Shown: positions 16,695-25,471 of the stretch, piece by piece | Layout: the number at the start of each line of letters is the position of its first letter | Position numbering within the stretch: the first letter of the stretch is position 1 | Origin: Formosa sp030427735 | GTDB lineage: Bacteria; Bacteroidota; Bacteroidia; Flavobacteriales; Flavobacteriaceae | Length of the DNA: 64,000 nt | Direction: 5' to 3' | Assembly (NCBI RefSeq): GCF_051200825.1 | Contig: NZ_CP195158.1 | Location: 1,798,001 to 1,862,000 of the forward strand | Program-made: the position numbers and the translations under genes | The notes under the pieces: generated by a model | What the model saw: the letters and a program-made list of their open reading frames with translations, nothing else | Databases searched by the model: none | Told to the model about the DNA's origin: nothing

Positions 16695-17921
16695 TTAAAA
16701 TGAAATATCCCATTGCACTCTAAAACGCAATCCGTTAGATAAATCTTCATTTTGTTCTTGAAAATTGAAATAAGTAAATTCTGAAGTCAGTTTGTTTCGA
16801 TGACCGTTAAAAAACCAATTGATGGCTATCCCAAATTCCTCTTCTGTGTTTCCAGACAAATGCGTGTCGGGAATGTAATAGGTATAGCGCCCAGATACTT
16901 CTAAAGGTTTTGGGAAGCTAGGCCATATGCTATTAAAAAAGTATCCAGCTTGAAAATAAGCACCTTTTAGAGTCGTGGTTTGCTGTTGCACGTGGTCGAA
17001 TATTTCTTTGTAATGAAATTCGTTTTGCCACGACAATCCACGATACATAAACGCCGTTTCCAATAAATGTTGCTCTATACGGTATTGGCCATCTATGCCG
17101 TCTTCAAAACCAGTCAATTGTCCGCCGCCAGATTGCGAAAATCGGGTGTAAGGGCTTCGGTTTGTTGCTGCAGCTACAGCTATTAACCCTGTAAATTTAT
17201 CGTGAAACTCCAGATCGGAACCTGTAAAATCTAAAGCTCTGCCAAACAGGTTATACTGCAAGCGCCCAACATACATTAAATTGCTATCGTCGTTTTCTGT
17301 AGCACCACGCCCCATACCTGTTAAAACAGATAAATTATAGTTGAAATCGGCGTATTTGTTGGCAGAAATGCGACCAAAAAATTCAACACCCTGCTGTCGG
17401 TCAAGGGTAAACGGACGGGTTAAAATAGAGCGGTCTACCATTTGTTGTTTCCCTGAAGAAATTACACGCTCGCGGTTGTAATAGGTTTTCCATTGACCTA
17501 CTTTTAGTTTTAGAAAAGGTAATTTTTCAACCATCACTCTGAAATCCAATAAATTACTTTGCGATAATTCGTACTCCCAATAGTATTGTAACCACGGTTG
17601 AAAAGCGTGTCCGCCTACTTTTAAACGTGCTCTGTTTATTTTAAAAACAGTTTCATTTTTAGAGTAAACTTCGTCGTAAGTAACGGGATTTTGATCGCTG
17701 GGTGTTGCAAAACGAAATTGTAATCGCGATTCTATATGAAGTAGAAATTTTTCGTCACTTGTATTAAAGGCAAAACCCTTATTAGTATATTCTATATTGA
17801 TTTTGGGTTGCTTAATCGAATCTTTTTTTTGAATAGAAATGCTGTCGCTTTGGGCGTAAATGCAAGCCATTGAACAGCTTAAATAGCACAAAAGCGAAAG
17901 TGAAAATTTGGTTATATTCAT
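16695..17921 (-). CDS. OprO/OprP-family phosphate-selective porin-like protein
   Basis: The 408-residue protein has a signal peptide (ends CIYAQSDS) followed by a 16-stranded barrel pattern. The motif RARLKVGGHAFQPWLQYYWEYEL and the segment KLKVGQWKTYYNRERV are typical of OprO/OprP-type porins in Bacteroidota. These channels pass anions in Pseudomonas, but the Bacteroidota relatives have unknown selectivity. The C-terminal strand GLRFRVQWDISF ends with Phe as expected for an outer-membrane barrel. It is co-oriented with GH43 and may serve uptake, though that is only a context inference. Confidence 0.85.
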   Translation of the reverse strand: MNITKFSLSLLCYLSCSMACIYAQSDSISIQKKDSIKQPKINIEYTNKGFAFNTSDEKFLLHIESRLQFRFATPSDQNPVTYDEVYSKNETVFKINRARLKVGGHAFQPWLQYYWEYELSQSNLLDFRVMVEKLPFLKLKVGQWKTYYNRERVISSGKQQMVDRSILTRPFTLDRQQGVEFFGRISANKYADFNYNLSVLTGMGRGATENDDSNLMYVGRLQYNLFGRALDFTGSDLEFHDKFTGLIAVAAATNRSPYTRFSQSGGGQLTGFEDGIDGQYRIEQHLLETAFMYRGLSWQNEFHYKEIFDHVQQQTTTLKGAYFQAGYFFNSIWPSFPKPLEVSGRYTYYIPDTHLSGNTEEEFGIAINWFFNGHRNKLTSEFTYFNFQEQNEDLSNGLRFRVQWDISF

Positions 17922-17997
17922 GAAAAACGATTATATAGCGCAACTAATTTAAGAAAGACTTATGAAATATGAGTTAAGTAGCATGTATAACTATTAA

Positions 17998-20127
17998 TTA
18001 TTTTTTTGAATCGATAACACTTAAAGCCAATCTGATTTTAAAATAATCGATTTGTTCTTCAAAATAATCAAAATAGGGCTTTAAAGCTGTTGGATTGTCT
18101 AATTCCTGCTGTGCTTTTTGTACTGCTGCGACTTCAGATTTCGATACAAAATCGTAAATATTGATGTTTTTGCCATCGCTGTGTAATTTGGCAATATGCG
18201 AATAAACGGTCGTATCTTTTAGTTTTCGTTGCATGGCAATTTCTTCAACCGACAAGCCTTTTTTATACAAATCGTAAGTAACCAAATGGGTAGCTTTCTT
18301 TTTCTCTTTTTTGAGTTTGGCGCCCATGAAGTTTAAAATTTCAGCAATAAACTCGTCGCCATAAACTTCGGCTTTGTGCTGTCCAACCCCGCTTACGTCC
18401 ATTAATTCCATTAGGCTCATGGGGCGTACACGCTCCATTTCGATTAGCGTTTTATCGCTAAAAATTAAATAGGCAGGAATGTCTTCTTCTTTGGCAATGT
18501 TATAACGCAGTTTACGTAAACGTTCAAACAAGCTGTCTTCGGTTTTTGTTTTTGTACGTTTTGTTTTTCTGGATGGCGCTTTTTCTGCAATTTTAGGTTC
18601 ATTTACATGAACAGGTTTTGTTAAAGGAACTTTTGCGCCATTGAACAAGACATTTTTAGAAAATTCTGTAAGTTGCAAGGCATTATTTTTATGAAACGCG
18701 ATTTCGCAATAGCCCTGATTGATGAGCTGAATTGCAAAATGTTGCCAGTCCTTCCAAGCAATATCTTTACCAATACCAAAGGTTTTTAAAGTTTGATAAC
18801 CTTTCTCTAAAACCGCTGCATTTTGTGACCCACGCAGAACATCCAGCACCATGCCGATGGCTTCCTCTTGTTTTAAACGATATACGGCAGATAGTATTTT
18901 TTGAGCAATGATGGTGCCGTCAAAAATTTGTGGCGGATTTTTACATACATCGCAATTGCCGCAATTTTCTTCCAGCAGTTCGCCAAAATAACCAAGTAAT
19001 ATTTTTCGGCGACAAGTGGTGGCTTCACTGAACTGTTTCATGCGTTCCAGTTTGGCAATTTGTACATCTTCGTTAGCCGCACCTAAAGCAAAACGACGCA
19101 ATTGAATAACATCAGCATAACTATGAAACAAAAGTGCGTGGGCATCGAGTCCGTCACGGCCAGCACGACCAATTTCCTGATAATAGCCTTCAATATTTTT
19201 CGGCATATTATGATGAATTACCCAGCGTACATTCGATTTATCGATACCCATTCCAAAGGCCACCGTGGCACAAACCACTTGCGTATTGTCGTAAACAAAA
19301 TCTTCCTGAACTTTATTTCGTTCGTTAAAATTAAGTCCGGCGTGATAAGCAGTGGCTTCAATGCCATTACTATTTAATTTTTTAGCGAGTTGCTCGGTGT
19401 TTTTTCTGCTTAAACAATAAATAATGCCCGATTGATTGGGGTGTTTTTTAATGAAACTGATTATCTGTTTCACTTTTTCGCTGCCTGAACGCACTTCCAG
19501 TGTAATATTTTTTCTGTCGAAAGACGAAATAAACTGTTTGGCATGTGGAATATTTAATTGCTCCATAATATCCTGCCGCGTGGCTTTGTCGGCTGTTGCG
19601 GTTAAAGCGATAATTGGAATATTAGGAATCGAGCGTTTTAAAAACCCGAGTTGCTGGTACGAAGGCCTAAAATCGTGCCCCCAGGATGAGATACAATGCG
19701 CTTCGTCTATAGCGATACAACTGATGTATCTTTCGTTTAAAATATTGGATAGGCCAGCCAAACTTTCGGGGGCTACATAAAGCAATTTAATTTCGCGTTT
19801 AGCAACTTGTTCTAAAATACGATGCTGTTCTTCTACAGTTTGGCTACTGTTAAAATAATTGGCTGAAATACCGTTTGCTCGTAAACCATCAACCTGATCT
19901 TTCATTAAAGCAATTAAGGGCGAAATGACCAAAGTTACCCCTTCAAAAATTAATGCAGGCACCTGAAAACACATCGATTTACCACCGCCCGTAGGCATAA
20001 TTACCAGCGTATCGTTACCTTCTAAAACGTGCTCGATTATGGCTTGCTGTTGCGGACGAAAGGCATCGTAACCAAAATATGTTTTAAGTGTAGGATGTAA
20101 TTTCTCTTTAAAATCGGGTAGTGGCAT
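17998..20127 (-). CDS. recQ: RecQ ATP-dependent DNA helicase
   Basis: The 709-residue helicase has motif I MPTGGGKSMCF (residues 44-54), motif II IDEAHCISSWGHDFRPSY, and motif VI QEIGRAGRDG. A zinc-binding RQC region follows with CRRKILLGYFGE and CGNCDVC, then a winged-helix domain. The HRDC domain is centred near residue 565 (LFERLRKLRYNIAKEEDIPAYLIFSD). A further C-terminal helical region resembles the helix-turn-helix extension found in Bacteroidota RecQ (GLSVEEIAMQRKLKDTTVYSHI). It unwinds recombination and replication intermediates from 3' to 5'. Length and order match full RecQ. Confidence 0.95.
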   Translation of the reverse strand: MPLPDFKEKLHPTLKTYFGYDAFRPQQQAIIEHVLEGNDTLVIMPTGGGKSMCFQVPALIFEGVTLVISPLIALMKDQVDGLRANGISANYFNSSQTVEEQHRILEQVAKREIKLLYVAPESLAGLSNILNERYISCIAIDEAHCISSWGHDFRPSYQQLGFLKRSIPNIPIIALTATADKATRQDIMEQLNIPHAKQFISSFDRKNITLEVRSGSEKVKQIISFIKKHPNQSGIIYCLSRKNTEQLAKKLNSNGIEATAYHAGLNFNERNKVQEDFVYDNTQVVCATVAFGMGIDKSNVRWVIHHNMPKNIEGYYQEIGRAGRDGLDAHALLFHSYADVIQLRRFALGAANEDVQIAKLERMKQFSEATTCRRKILLGYFGELLEENCGNCDVCKNPPQIFDGTIIAQKILSAVYRLKQEEAIGMVLDVLRGSQNAAVLEKGYQTLKTFGIGKDIAWKDWQHFAIQLINQGYCEIAFHKNNALQLTEFSKNVLFNGAKVPLTKPVHVNEPKIAEKAPSRKTKRTKTKTEDSLFERLRKLRYNIAKEEDIPAYLIFSDKTLIEMERVRPMSLMELMDVSGVGQHKAEVYGDEFIAEILNFMGAKLKKEKKKATHLVTYDLYKKGLSVEEIAMQRKLKDTTVYSHIAKLHSDGKNINIYDFVSKSEVAAVQKAQQELDNPTALKPYFDYFEEQIDYFKIRLALSVIDSKK

Positions 20128-20146
20128 AAACTGTAATTTCGGAATG

Positions 20147-20154
20147 CAAAATTA
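20147..20154 (-). promoter_or_regulatory. Promoter -7 element for recQ
   Basis: On the minus strand TAATTTTG matches TAnnTTTG. It would start transcription about 12 bases before the recQ ATG at 20127. Confidence 0.5.
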
Positions 20155-20234
20155 AGAGAAACAGATTGTATTATCATTTATTATTTATTATTTGTTGATG
20201 GTTGATAGTTGTTGGGGTTTGGGATTTGAAATTT

Positions 20235-20260
20235 GTCACTTCGAGTGGAGTCGAGAAGTC
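20235..20260. repeat. Repeat shard GTCACTTCGAGTGGAGTCGA
   Basis: This fragment resembles half of the inverted repeats at 12928 and 20486, with the GTCGAG core. It is likely a remnant of a flavobacterial intergenic palindrome. Confidence 0.45.
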
Positions 20261-20350
20261 TTTTAAATTTATACTTTAACTAAACCACCATAGACTAGAA
20301 GTCCATAGGTTTGAAAGCAGACTGAAAGTCCGATTATTTGTGTTTGTTTT

Positions 20351-20410
20351 AGCCACAAATACACAAATATTTTTATAAAAACTATGTCAAATATTCGTGC
20401 GTTAGTGGCG
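20351..20410. repeat. Palindromic intergenic repeat (AGCCACAAATACACAAAT type)
   Basis: The left arm AGCCACAAATACACAAAT pairs imperfectly with the right arm ATTCGTGCGTTAGTGGCG, about 17 of 22 positions. A shorter copy lies at 15486. Confidence 0.55.
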
Positions 20411-20485
20411 CAAAAATATTTATAGAAACTGAAAGTCTTGCACTAAAAGTACATAGCTTCAACTAACGCCTGAGACCAATGAAAA

Positions 20486-20510
20486 GGTCTCGACTGCGCT
20501 CGACCTGACA
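20486..20510. repeat. Repeat shard TCTCGACTGCGCTCGACCTG
   Basis: It resembles the right half of the inverted repeat at 12928-13018, with the CTCGACTGCGC core and the CTGACA end. Confidence 0.5.
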
Positions 20511-20729
20511 AAGAAGTTATAGTTAGTTATAAACATTATTATTTATAATAAATAGAAATTAGAAAAGTGCGTTTTATTAAGTAGGTATTTTGCTTTCTGC
20601 TTTAAAAGTACTCCTAATAGAATTTAGTTTTTGAGATTTTAAATTATCAATTCTCCATTGTCAACTATCAATTATCATTTAACTAGAAGTACATTACAAA
20701 TAAAATGTTTTCAATTTCTTTAGAATTTA

Positions 20730-20762
20730 TTTGCTTCTCTGCTAAAAAATCATTTAGCTTTG
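20730..20762 (+). promoter_or_regulatory. Promoter of the thiamine operon
   Basis: TTTG at 20730-20733 and TAGCTTTG at 20755-20762 match the Bacteroidota -33 (TTTG) and -7 (TAnnTTTG) elements with a 21-base spacer. The start site near 20769 is 9 bases before the riboswitch. Confidence 0.7.
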
Positions 20763-20777
20763 TAACAATAAAATAAA

Positions 20778-20852
20778 CTTTAGGAGTAACTACATTGTAG
20801 TTTGAGAAATATCCTTGGAACCTGAAGCTGTTGATACAGCCGGAGGAAAAAG
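20778..20852 (+). promoter_or_regulatory. TPP riboswitch (THI element)
   Basis: The conserved thi-box parts appear in order: TTTAGGAGTAAC, then TTTGAGAAATATCC, TTGGAACCTGAAGCTG and GATACAGCCGGAGGAAAA. They correspond to the CTGAGA and ACCTGA elements that bind thiamine pyrophosphate. It precedes thiS by about 80 bases, so the whole operon is likely repressed by TPP, most probably by blocking translation or by early termination. Confidence 0.9.
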
Positions 20853-20933
20853 TTAAGTCTTTTCAAAATATCTCGATAATCGTTAATCATCTTTAGCGGT
20901 TAATCCTTAAAAAGTTTATGGTAAAATATCTAA

Positions 20934-21146
20934 ATGAAGATGATGATATCTATACACGTAAACGATTCCGAAACCCAAGTAGCTAAACAAAGTACTTTAG
21001 CAACTTTAATGAGCAATTTGCATCAAAATTCCACGGGTATGGCTGTGGCCATTAATAATCGGGTGATTCCTAAATCGCAATGGTCTGAAACTGGATTGGA
21101 GCAAAACGATCAGGTTTTAGTAATTACCGCAACACAAGGTGGCTAA
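20934..21146 (+). CDS. thiS: Sulfur carrier protein ThiS
   Basis: The 70-residue ubiquitin-like protein ends in the required Gly-Gly (ATQGG), which is adenylated and thiocarboxylated to deliver sulfur to ThiG. Four candidate starts occur in the first 15 bases, and the ATG at 20943 (MISIHVND) gives a more standard length of 67. It is the first gene after the TPP riboswitch, so its expression sets that of the operon. ThiF would activate the C-terminus. Confidence 0.95.
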   Translation: MKMMISIHVNDSETQVAKQSTLATLMSNLHQNSTGMAVAINNRVIPKSQWSETGLEQNDQVLVITATQGG

Positions 21147-21212
21147 GTCGGTTTTTCTACGTTTATAATTGCGTTTATAATATCATATCGCATTAACAAA
21201 TTAACAAAAATA

Positions 21213-21231
21213 CAGGGTGAATTACACCCTG
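21213..21231 (+). other. Hairpin between thiS and thiC
   Basis: The inverted repeat CAGGGTG-AATTA-CACCCTG has a 7-bp GC-rich stem, 18 bp before the thiC start. There is no T run, so it may stabilise or process the mRNA rather than end transcription. Confidence 0.5.
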
Positions 21232-21248
21232 AAAAACGATGTATTACT

Positions 21249-23105
21249 ATGAAAAAGAAAGACACCGCACCAAAGCAGGGTGTTACCACAAAACCGTTTC
21301 CGAACTCTAAAAAAGTGTATGTTCAAGGCACATTGTTTCCTGAATTGCAGGTAGCCATGCGCGAAATAACTTTGAGCGACACGGTAGATTCGATGACCAA
21401 AGAACGCACACCAAATCAGCCGGTAACCGTGTACGATACCTCGGGGCCGTACACCGATCCTGAAAAGGAAATTAACGTGCATAAAGGTATCGAGCGCATT
21501 CGTGAACCTTGGGTTTTAAAGCGTGGCGATGTGGAACAATTAGATGCTTTTTCGTCGACCTATTGTAACGAGCGATTAAATAATCAAGACCTGGATCATT
21601 TACGATTTACAGACGTTAGAAAGCCATTACGAGCTAAAGGAGGTCGTAATGTGTCGCAAATGCATTATGCAAAGCAAGGCATTATTACACCAGAAATGGA
21701 ATATGTTGCCATTCGTGAAAATCAGAAAATAGAAGAAGCCATTCGTTTATCCGAACAGCATGGCGGGCAAGATTTCGGGGCTTCGATTCCAAAAAAAATA
21801 ACAGCCGAATTTGTACGTGAAGAAATTGCACGCGGTCGTGCGGTATTGCCATCAAATATTAATCATCCAGAAAGCGAACCGATGATTATTGGTCGAAATT
21901 TCTTGGTGAAAATTAATGCTAATATCGGAAACTCAGCAACCACTTCAAGTATCGAAGAAGAAGTAGAAAAGGCGGTTTGGGCTTGCCGTTGGGGCGCCGA
22001 TAATATCATGGATTTGTCAACTGGCGAAAACATTCACGAAACCCGCGAGTGGATTATTAGAAACTCACCAGTGCCAATCGGGACCGTGCCTATTTATCAG
22101 GCATTAGAAAAGGTAAACGGTAAAGCCGAAGATTTAACTTGGGAAATTTTTAGAGATACTTTGATTGAACAAGCCGAGCAAGGTGTCGATTATTTTACCA
22201 TTCATGCCGGCGTACGTTTACGTTATGTACCGATGACTGCAAAACGTATTACGGGAATTGTGTCGCGTGGTGGTTCTATCATGGCGAAATGGTGTTTGGC
22301 ACATCATAAAGAAAGTTTCTTATACACGCATTTTGAAGAGATTTGCGAAATAATGAAAGCTTACGATGTGGCTTTCTCTTTAGGGGATGGTTTGCGTCCG
22401 GGCTGTATCGCCGATGCTAATGATGAAGCGCAATTTGCCGAATTAGAAACTTTAGGCGAATTGACAAAAATAGCCTGGAAACACGATGTGCAAACCTTTA
22501 TTGAAGGACCAGGGCACGTGCCAATGCACATGATAAAGGCCAATATGGATAAACAGTTGGAAGCTTGCGAGGAAGCACCATTCTACACCTTAGGGCCTTT
22601 AACGACGGATATTGCACCGGGATACGATCATATTACCTCAGGTATTGGAGCCGCCATGATTGGTTGGTTTGGCTGTGCCATGTTGTGTTATGTAACGCCT
22701 AAAGAACACTTGGGATTACCAAATAAAGACGATGTACGCACAGGTGTAGTGACTTATAAATTAGCAGCGCATGCCGCCGATTTAGCGAAAGGTCACCCAG
22801 GCGCGCAACACCGCGATGATGCCTTGAGTAAAGCACGATTTGAATTCCGTTGGGAAGATCAGTTTAATTTAGCATTAGATCCAGAATTAGCTCGCGAATA
22901 TCACGATGAAACCTTACCTGCCGAAGGTGCTAAAATTGCGCATTTCTGCTCCATGTGCGGACCAAAATTCTGCTCGATGAAAATTTCTCAGGAAGTACGC
23001 GATTTTGCTGCCGTAAACGAAATTAAAAACGATGAAGTTTTTGAAAAAGGTATGGCGGAAAAATCGAAGGAATTTAAGGATAAAGGTAGCGAAGTTTATT
23101 TGTAG
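21249..23105 (+). CDS. thiC: Phosphomethylpyrimidine synthase ThiC
   Basis: The 618-residue radical SAM-like enzyme rearranges 5-aminoimidazole ribotide to HMP phosphate. The [4Fe-4S] cluster ligands Cys567, Cys570 and Cys575 form the CX2CX4C motif CSMCGPKFC typical of ThiC. Further hallmarks are GNSATTSSIEEEVEKAVWA, FLYTHFEEICEIM, and GPGHVPMHMIKANMDKQ. Length is normal for bacterial ThiC. It follows thiS in the riboswitch-controlled operon and supplies the pyrimidine branch. The sequence has no obvious truncation. Confidence 0.97.
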   Translation: MKKKDTAPKQGVTTKPFPNSKKVYVQGTLFPELQVAMREITLSDTVDSMTKERTPNQPVTVYDTSGPYTDPEKEINVHKGIERIREPWVLKRGDVEQLDAFSSTYCNERLNNQDLDHLRFTDVRKPLRAKGGRNVSQMHYAKQGIITPEMEYVAIRENQKIEEAIRLSEQHGGQDFGASIPKKITAEFVREEIARGRAVLPSNINHPESEPMIIGRNFLVKINANIGNSATTSSIEEEVEKAVWACRWGADNIMDLSTGENIHETREWIIRNSPVPIGTVPIYQALEKVNGKAEDLTWEIFRDTLIEQAEQGVDYFTIHAGVRLRYVPMTAKRITGIVSRGGSIMAKWCLAHHKESFLYTHFEEICEIMKAYDVAFSLGDGLRPGCIADANDEAQFAELETLGELTKIAWKHDVQTFIEGPGHVPMHMIKANMDKQLEACEEAPFYTLGPLTTDIAPGYDHITSGIGAAMIGWFGCAMLCYVTPKEHLGLPNKDDVRTGVVTYKLAAHAADLAKGHPGAQHRDDALSKARFEFRWEDQFNLALDPELAREYHDETLPAEGAKIAHFCSMCGPKFCSMKISQEVRDFAAVNEIKNDEVFEKGMAEKSKEFKDKGSEVYL

Positions 23106-23364
23106 GTTTTGGTTGATAGTTGCTGGTTGTTGGCTTGACTGAATATTGAAGACTGCCAACTCGTTTAAAGTTGTCATTCGATTTAAGAAAGAATCTTTGG
23201 TTACTGATTTAGCTATTCAAAAAGATGCTTCACTGCGTCCCTTGTTCTGTATGACAAATGGATTGTCATTCCGACAGAGGAGGAATCTTTTAGTTAGAAC
23301 CAACAATAACAAAGCTACAGTTTGGCGAAAAAAAATATAATTAAAATCCCAACAACTAACAACC
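23106..23364. repeat. Repeat-bearing spacer inside the thiamine operon
   Basis: This 259-bp gap between thiC and the tenI/thiE-like gene contains GGTTGATAGTTGCTGG at 23111, and at 23265 GTCATTCCGACAGAGGAGGA, with related decayed copies at 23173. These match dispersed flavobacterial intergenic repeats, so an insertion into the operon seems likely. An internal 64-codon reading frame here is spurious. Confidence 0.6.
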
Positions 23365-23955
23365 ATGCTAATAGTCATAGCTTCTGAAAATGATATTCAA
23401 AATGAAACCAAAATTGTAAACCAGTTGTTTCAAGCAGGTTTAGAATGTTTTCATTTAAGAAAACCAAGCTATGATTTGAAGAATTATGAAGCTTTTTTAA
23501 ATGGCATTGCGATTGAATTTCATAATCGGATTGTCATTCACGATTATCACGAATTGATTAATGAATATGATTTAAAAGGCATTCATTTTTCTGAACCCAA
23601 TCGGATTAATAATTTGGAGCAGGGAACAGGCTATTTTAAGGGTTTAAATATGATGAGCAAAACCATCAGCACATCTTTTCATGATGTTGAAACGTTAAAA
23701 CACTGCGATTTTGAATTTGATTACCAGTTTTTAAGTCCGGTGTTTACATCGATATCAAAATCAGATTATCAAGGTAAACAATTTGATGTAACAGGTATTG
23801 ATAAATCGATTATCGCATTAGGCGGCATACATAAGGATAATGTTTCAAAAGTGAATGCATTAGGCTATGCTGGCGCTGCTGTTTTAGGGAGTGTCTGGCA
23901 AATGAGAAATCCACTTTTAGTGTATAAAGAGATGCAATTTTCGGCCAATTATTGA
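23365..23955 (+). CDS. ThiE/TenI-family protein, TIM barrel
   Basis: The 196-residue protein belongs to the thiamine phosphate synthase/TenI family: an early IVIASENDIQNE, GLECFHLRKPSYD instead of the VQLRxK of ThiE, then KGIHFSEPN and LSPVFTSISKSDYQG, and a closing IALGGIHKDN and GYAGAAVLGS. The canonical ThiE residues are changed, which suggests the TenI thiazole tautomerase, or a degenerate synthase. A true ThiE gene lies further down. The gene follows a repeat-rich gap after thiC, so it may rely on a promoter inside the gap or readthrough from thiC. Assignment to tautomerase is inference. Confidence 0.8.
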   Translation: MLIVIASENDIQNETKIVNQLFQAGLECFHLRKPSYDLKNYEAFLNGIAIEFHNRIVIHDYHELINEYDLKGIHFSEPNRINNLEQGTGYFKGLNMMSKTISTSFHDVETLKHCDFEFDYQFLSPVFTSISKSDYQGKQFDVTGIDKSIIALGGIHKDNVSKVNALGYAGAAVLGSVWQMRNPLLVYKEMQFSANY

Positions 23956-24056
23956 ATTTTTAAAGTGTTTAAATGATTTTACCAAACATAACAAGTTTGA
24001 TTGAATTGAATCACTGTTTTTCATTGTTAAATGAGAAAGGATAAAATAATAAAATC

Positions 24057-24818
24057 ATGCAAAATAAAACGTACATCTTAACCATTGCTGGTTTCGACCC
24101 TAGTAGCGGTGCGGGACTGACTTCGGATATTAAAACCTTTGAGGCGCATAATTTATACGGTTTGTCGGTTTGTACGGCGGTTACGGTTCAAAATGATGTA
24201 GCATTAAAAGACTGTATATGGATGGGGGAAAAAGTTATTTTGAATCAGGTTACAACGCTTTTTGAACGTTTTAAAATTGAAGTCGTTAAAATTGGTATCG
24301 TTCAATCGTGGACGGTTTTAGCTTCAATTATAAGCGTTTTGAAAGCCTGCAATTCTGAAATTAAGATTGTTTTAGATCCGGTTTTACATGCCAGTTCTGG
24401 TTACGATTTTCATTCAGGTTGTAACACCGAAAACTTGCTGGACATATTAGAAACTTGCTATTTTATAACTCCAAATTACAATGAAATTAAAGCGTTTTAT
24501 CCAGGTAAGTCCGTGAATGAAACTATTGAAAATATCAGAACAAAAACAAATATCTATTTTAAGGGCGGACATCGCAGTGAGCAATTGGGTTTAGATGAAA
24601 TATTTTATAATCAAACCGAATATTTGGCTCTGCAGGCAGATTCAAACAAAATCACCGAGAAACACGGCAGTGGCTGTGTGTTATCGGCATCCTTAGCATC
24701 AAATCTTGCAAAAGGGCTTCAAATTGAAGACGCTTGTCGGACCGCAAAACAATATACCAAACAGTTTTTAATGTCGAATACAACGGCCTTAGGAACGCAT
24801 AATTACCAAAACGTATGA
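24057..24818 (+). CDS. thiD: Hydroxymethylpyrimidine (phosphate) kinase ThiD
   Basis: The 253-residue ribokinase-like enzyme phosphorylates HMP and HMP phosphate to HMP pyrophosphate. Sequence marks include TIAGFDPSSGAGLTSDIKTF near the start, the LDPVLHASSGY loop, TPNYNEIKAF, and the anion hole/catalytic motif KHGSGCVLSASLASNLAKG. It is somewhat shorter than E. coli ThiD but complete. Its end overlaps the thiE start by 4 bp (ATGA), giving translational coupling and keeping the two enzymes that meet at HMP-PP at similar levels. Confidence 0.95.
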   Translation: MQNKTYILTIAGFDPSSGAGLTSDIKTFEAHNLYGLSVCTAVTVQNDVALKDCIWMGEKVILNQVTTLFERFKIEVVKIGIVQSWTVLASIISVLKACNSEIKIVLDPVLHASSGYDFHSGCNTENLLDILETCYFITPNYNEIKAFYPGKSVNETIENIRTKTNIYFKGGHRSEQLGLDEIFYNQTEYLALQADSNKITEKHGSGCVLSASLASNLAKGLQIEDACRTAKQYTKQFLMSNTTALGTHNYQNV

Positions 24819-25435
24819 TTAGTAAACTTCATTTTATAACACAAGGGAGCACCTCTGAACAACATATCACACAAATTAAACAAGCCTGTGCTTGCGGTGC
24901 CGATTGGGTGCAGTTGCGCATGAAGAATTTTGATGACGAAACGCTCTTGAAAACAGCAGAGCAAGCGCGAACAATAACCAATTCCTATCAAGCCAAATTG
25001 ATTATTAACGATCATTTTCAAATCGTTCAAGCGGTTAAAGCCGACGGTGTTCATTTAGGAAAAAACGATGCTTGTCCAGAAACCGTACGTGCTATTTTAG
25101 GTTCCGATTTCATAATAGGCGGTACTGCAAATACCTTAGCAGATTGTCAGAATTTAATTGAAAAACAGGTCGATTATATTGGTTTAGGACCGTTTCGATT
25201 TACAGAAACCAAGTCTAATTTAAGTCCGATTTTAGGATTGGAAGGCTATCAATTCATTCTTAAAAACATTTCAAAACCAATGCCAGTTATTGCTATTGGC
25301 GGCATTACAACCGAAGATCTTCCAGAACTTTTAAAAACGCGTATTTACGGTGTAGCGATGTCTGGTACTATTATCGAGGACTTTAATTGCATTTCAGAAA
25401 TAAAGCAATCATTTAACACCCCCCCCAAACAGTAA
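24815..25435 (+). CDS. thiE: Thiamine phosphate synthase ThiE
   Basis: The 206-residue TIM-barrel enzyme joins HMP-PP with the thiazole phosphate carboxylate. Characteristic parts are DWVQLRMKNF, IINDHFQIVQAVKADGVHLG, IIGGTANTLAD, YIGLGPFRFTETKSN and IAIGGITTEDLPEL. The gene starts with an ATGA overlap with thiD. A C8 run at 25419-25426 forms the last codons (ACC CCC CCC); losing one C would extend the frame by about a dozen residues to end in an ATGA overlap with thiG, so the 3' end is worth checking for slippage or error. Confidence 0.93.
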   Translation: MISKLHFITQGSTSEQHITQIKQACACGADWVQLRMKNFDDETLLKTAEQARTITNSYQAKLIINDHFQIVQAVKADGVHLGKNDACPETVRAILGSDFIIGGTANTLADCQNLIEKQVDYIGLGPFRFTETKSNLSPILGLEGYQFILKNISKPMPVIAIGGITTEDLPELLKTRIYGVAMSGTIIEDFNCISEIKQSFNTPPKQ

Positions 25436-25471
25436 ACTAAAGCGCGGTACACGCGTTAAAAACACAAGAAC

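Larger units (their letters stand above)
20128..20754. other. Repeat-rich intergenic region before the thiamine operon
   Basis: No convincing gene lies here. The stretch contains several dispersed repeat shards described separately, a GGTTGATAGTTGTTGG at 20200 that recurs (one change) at 23111, and the recQ promoter at its left end. It probably accumulated repeat insertions between divergent transcription units. Confidence 0.7.

Noticed and set aside
23146..23340. 64-codon plus-strand frame in the thiC-tenI gap
   Set aside because: It consists of dispersed repeat sequence and is not protein-like.
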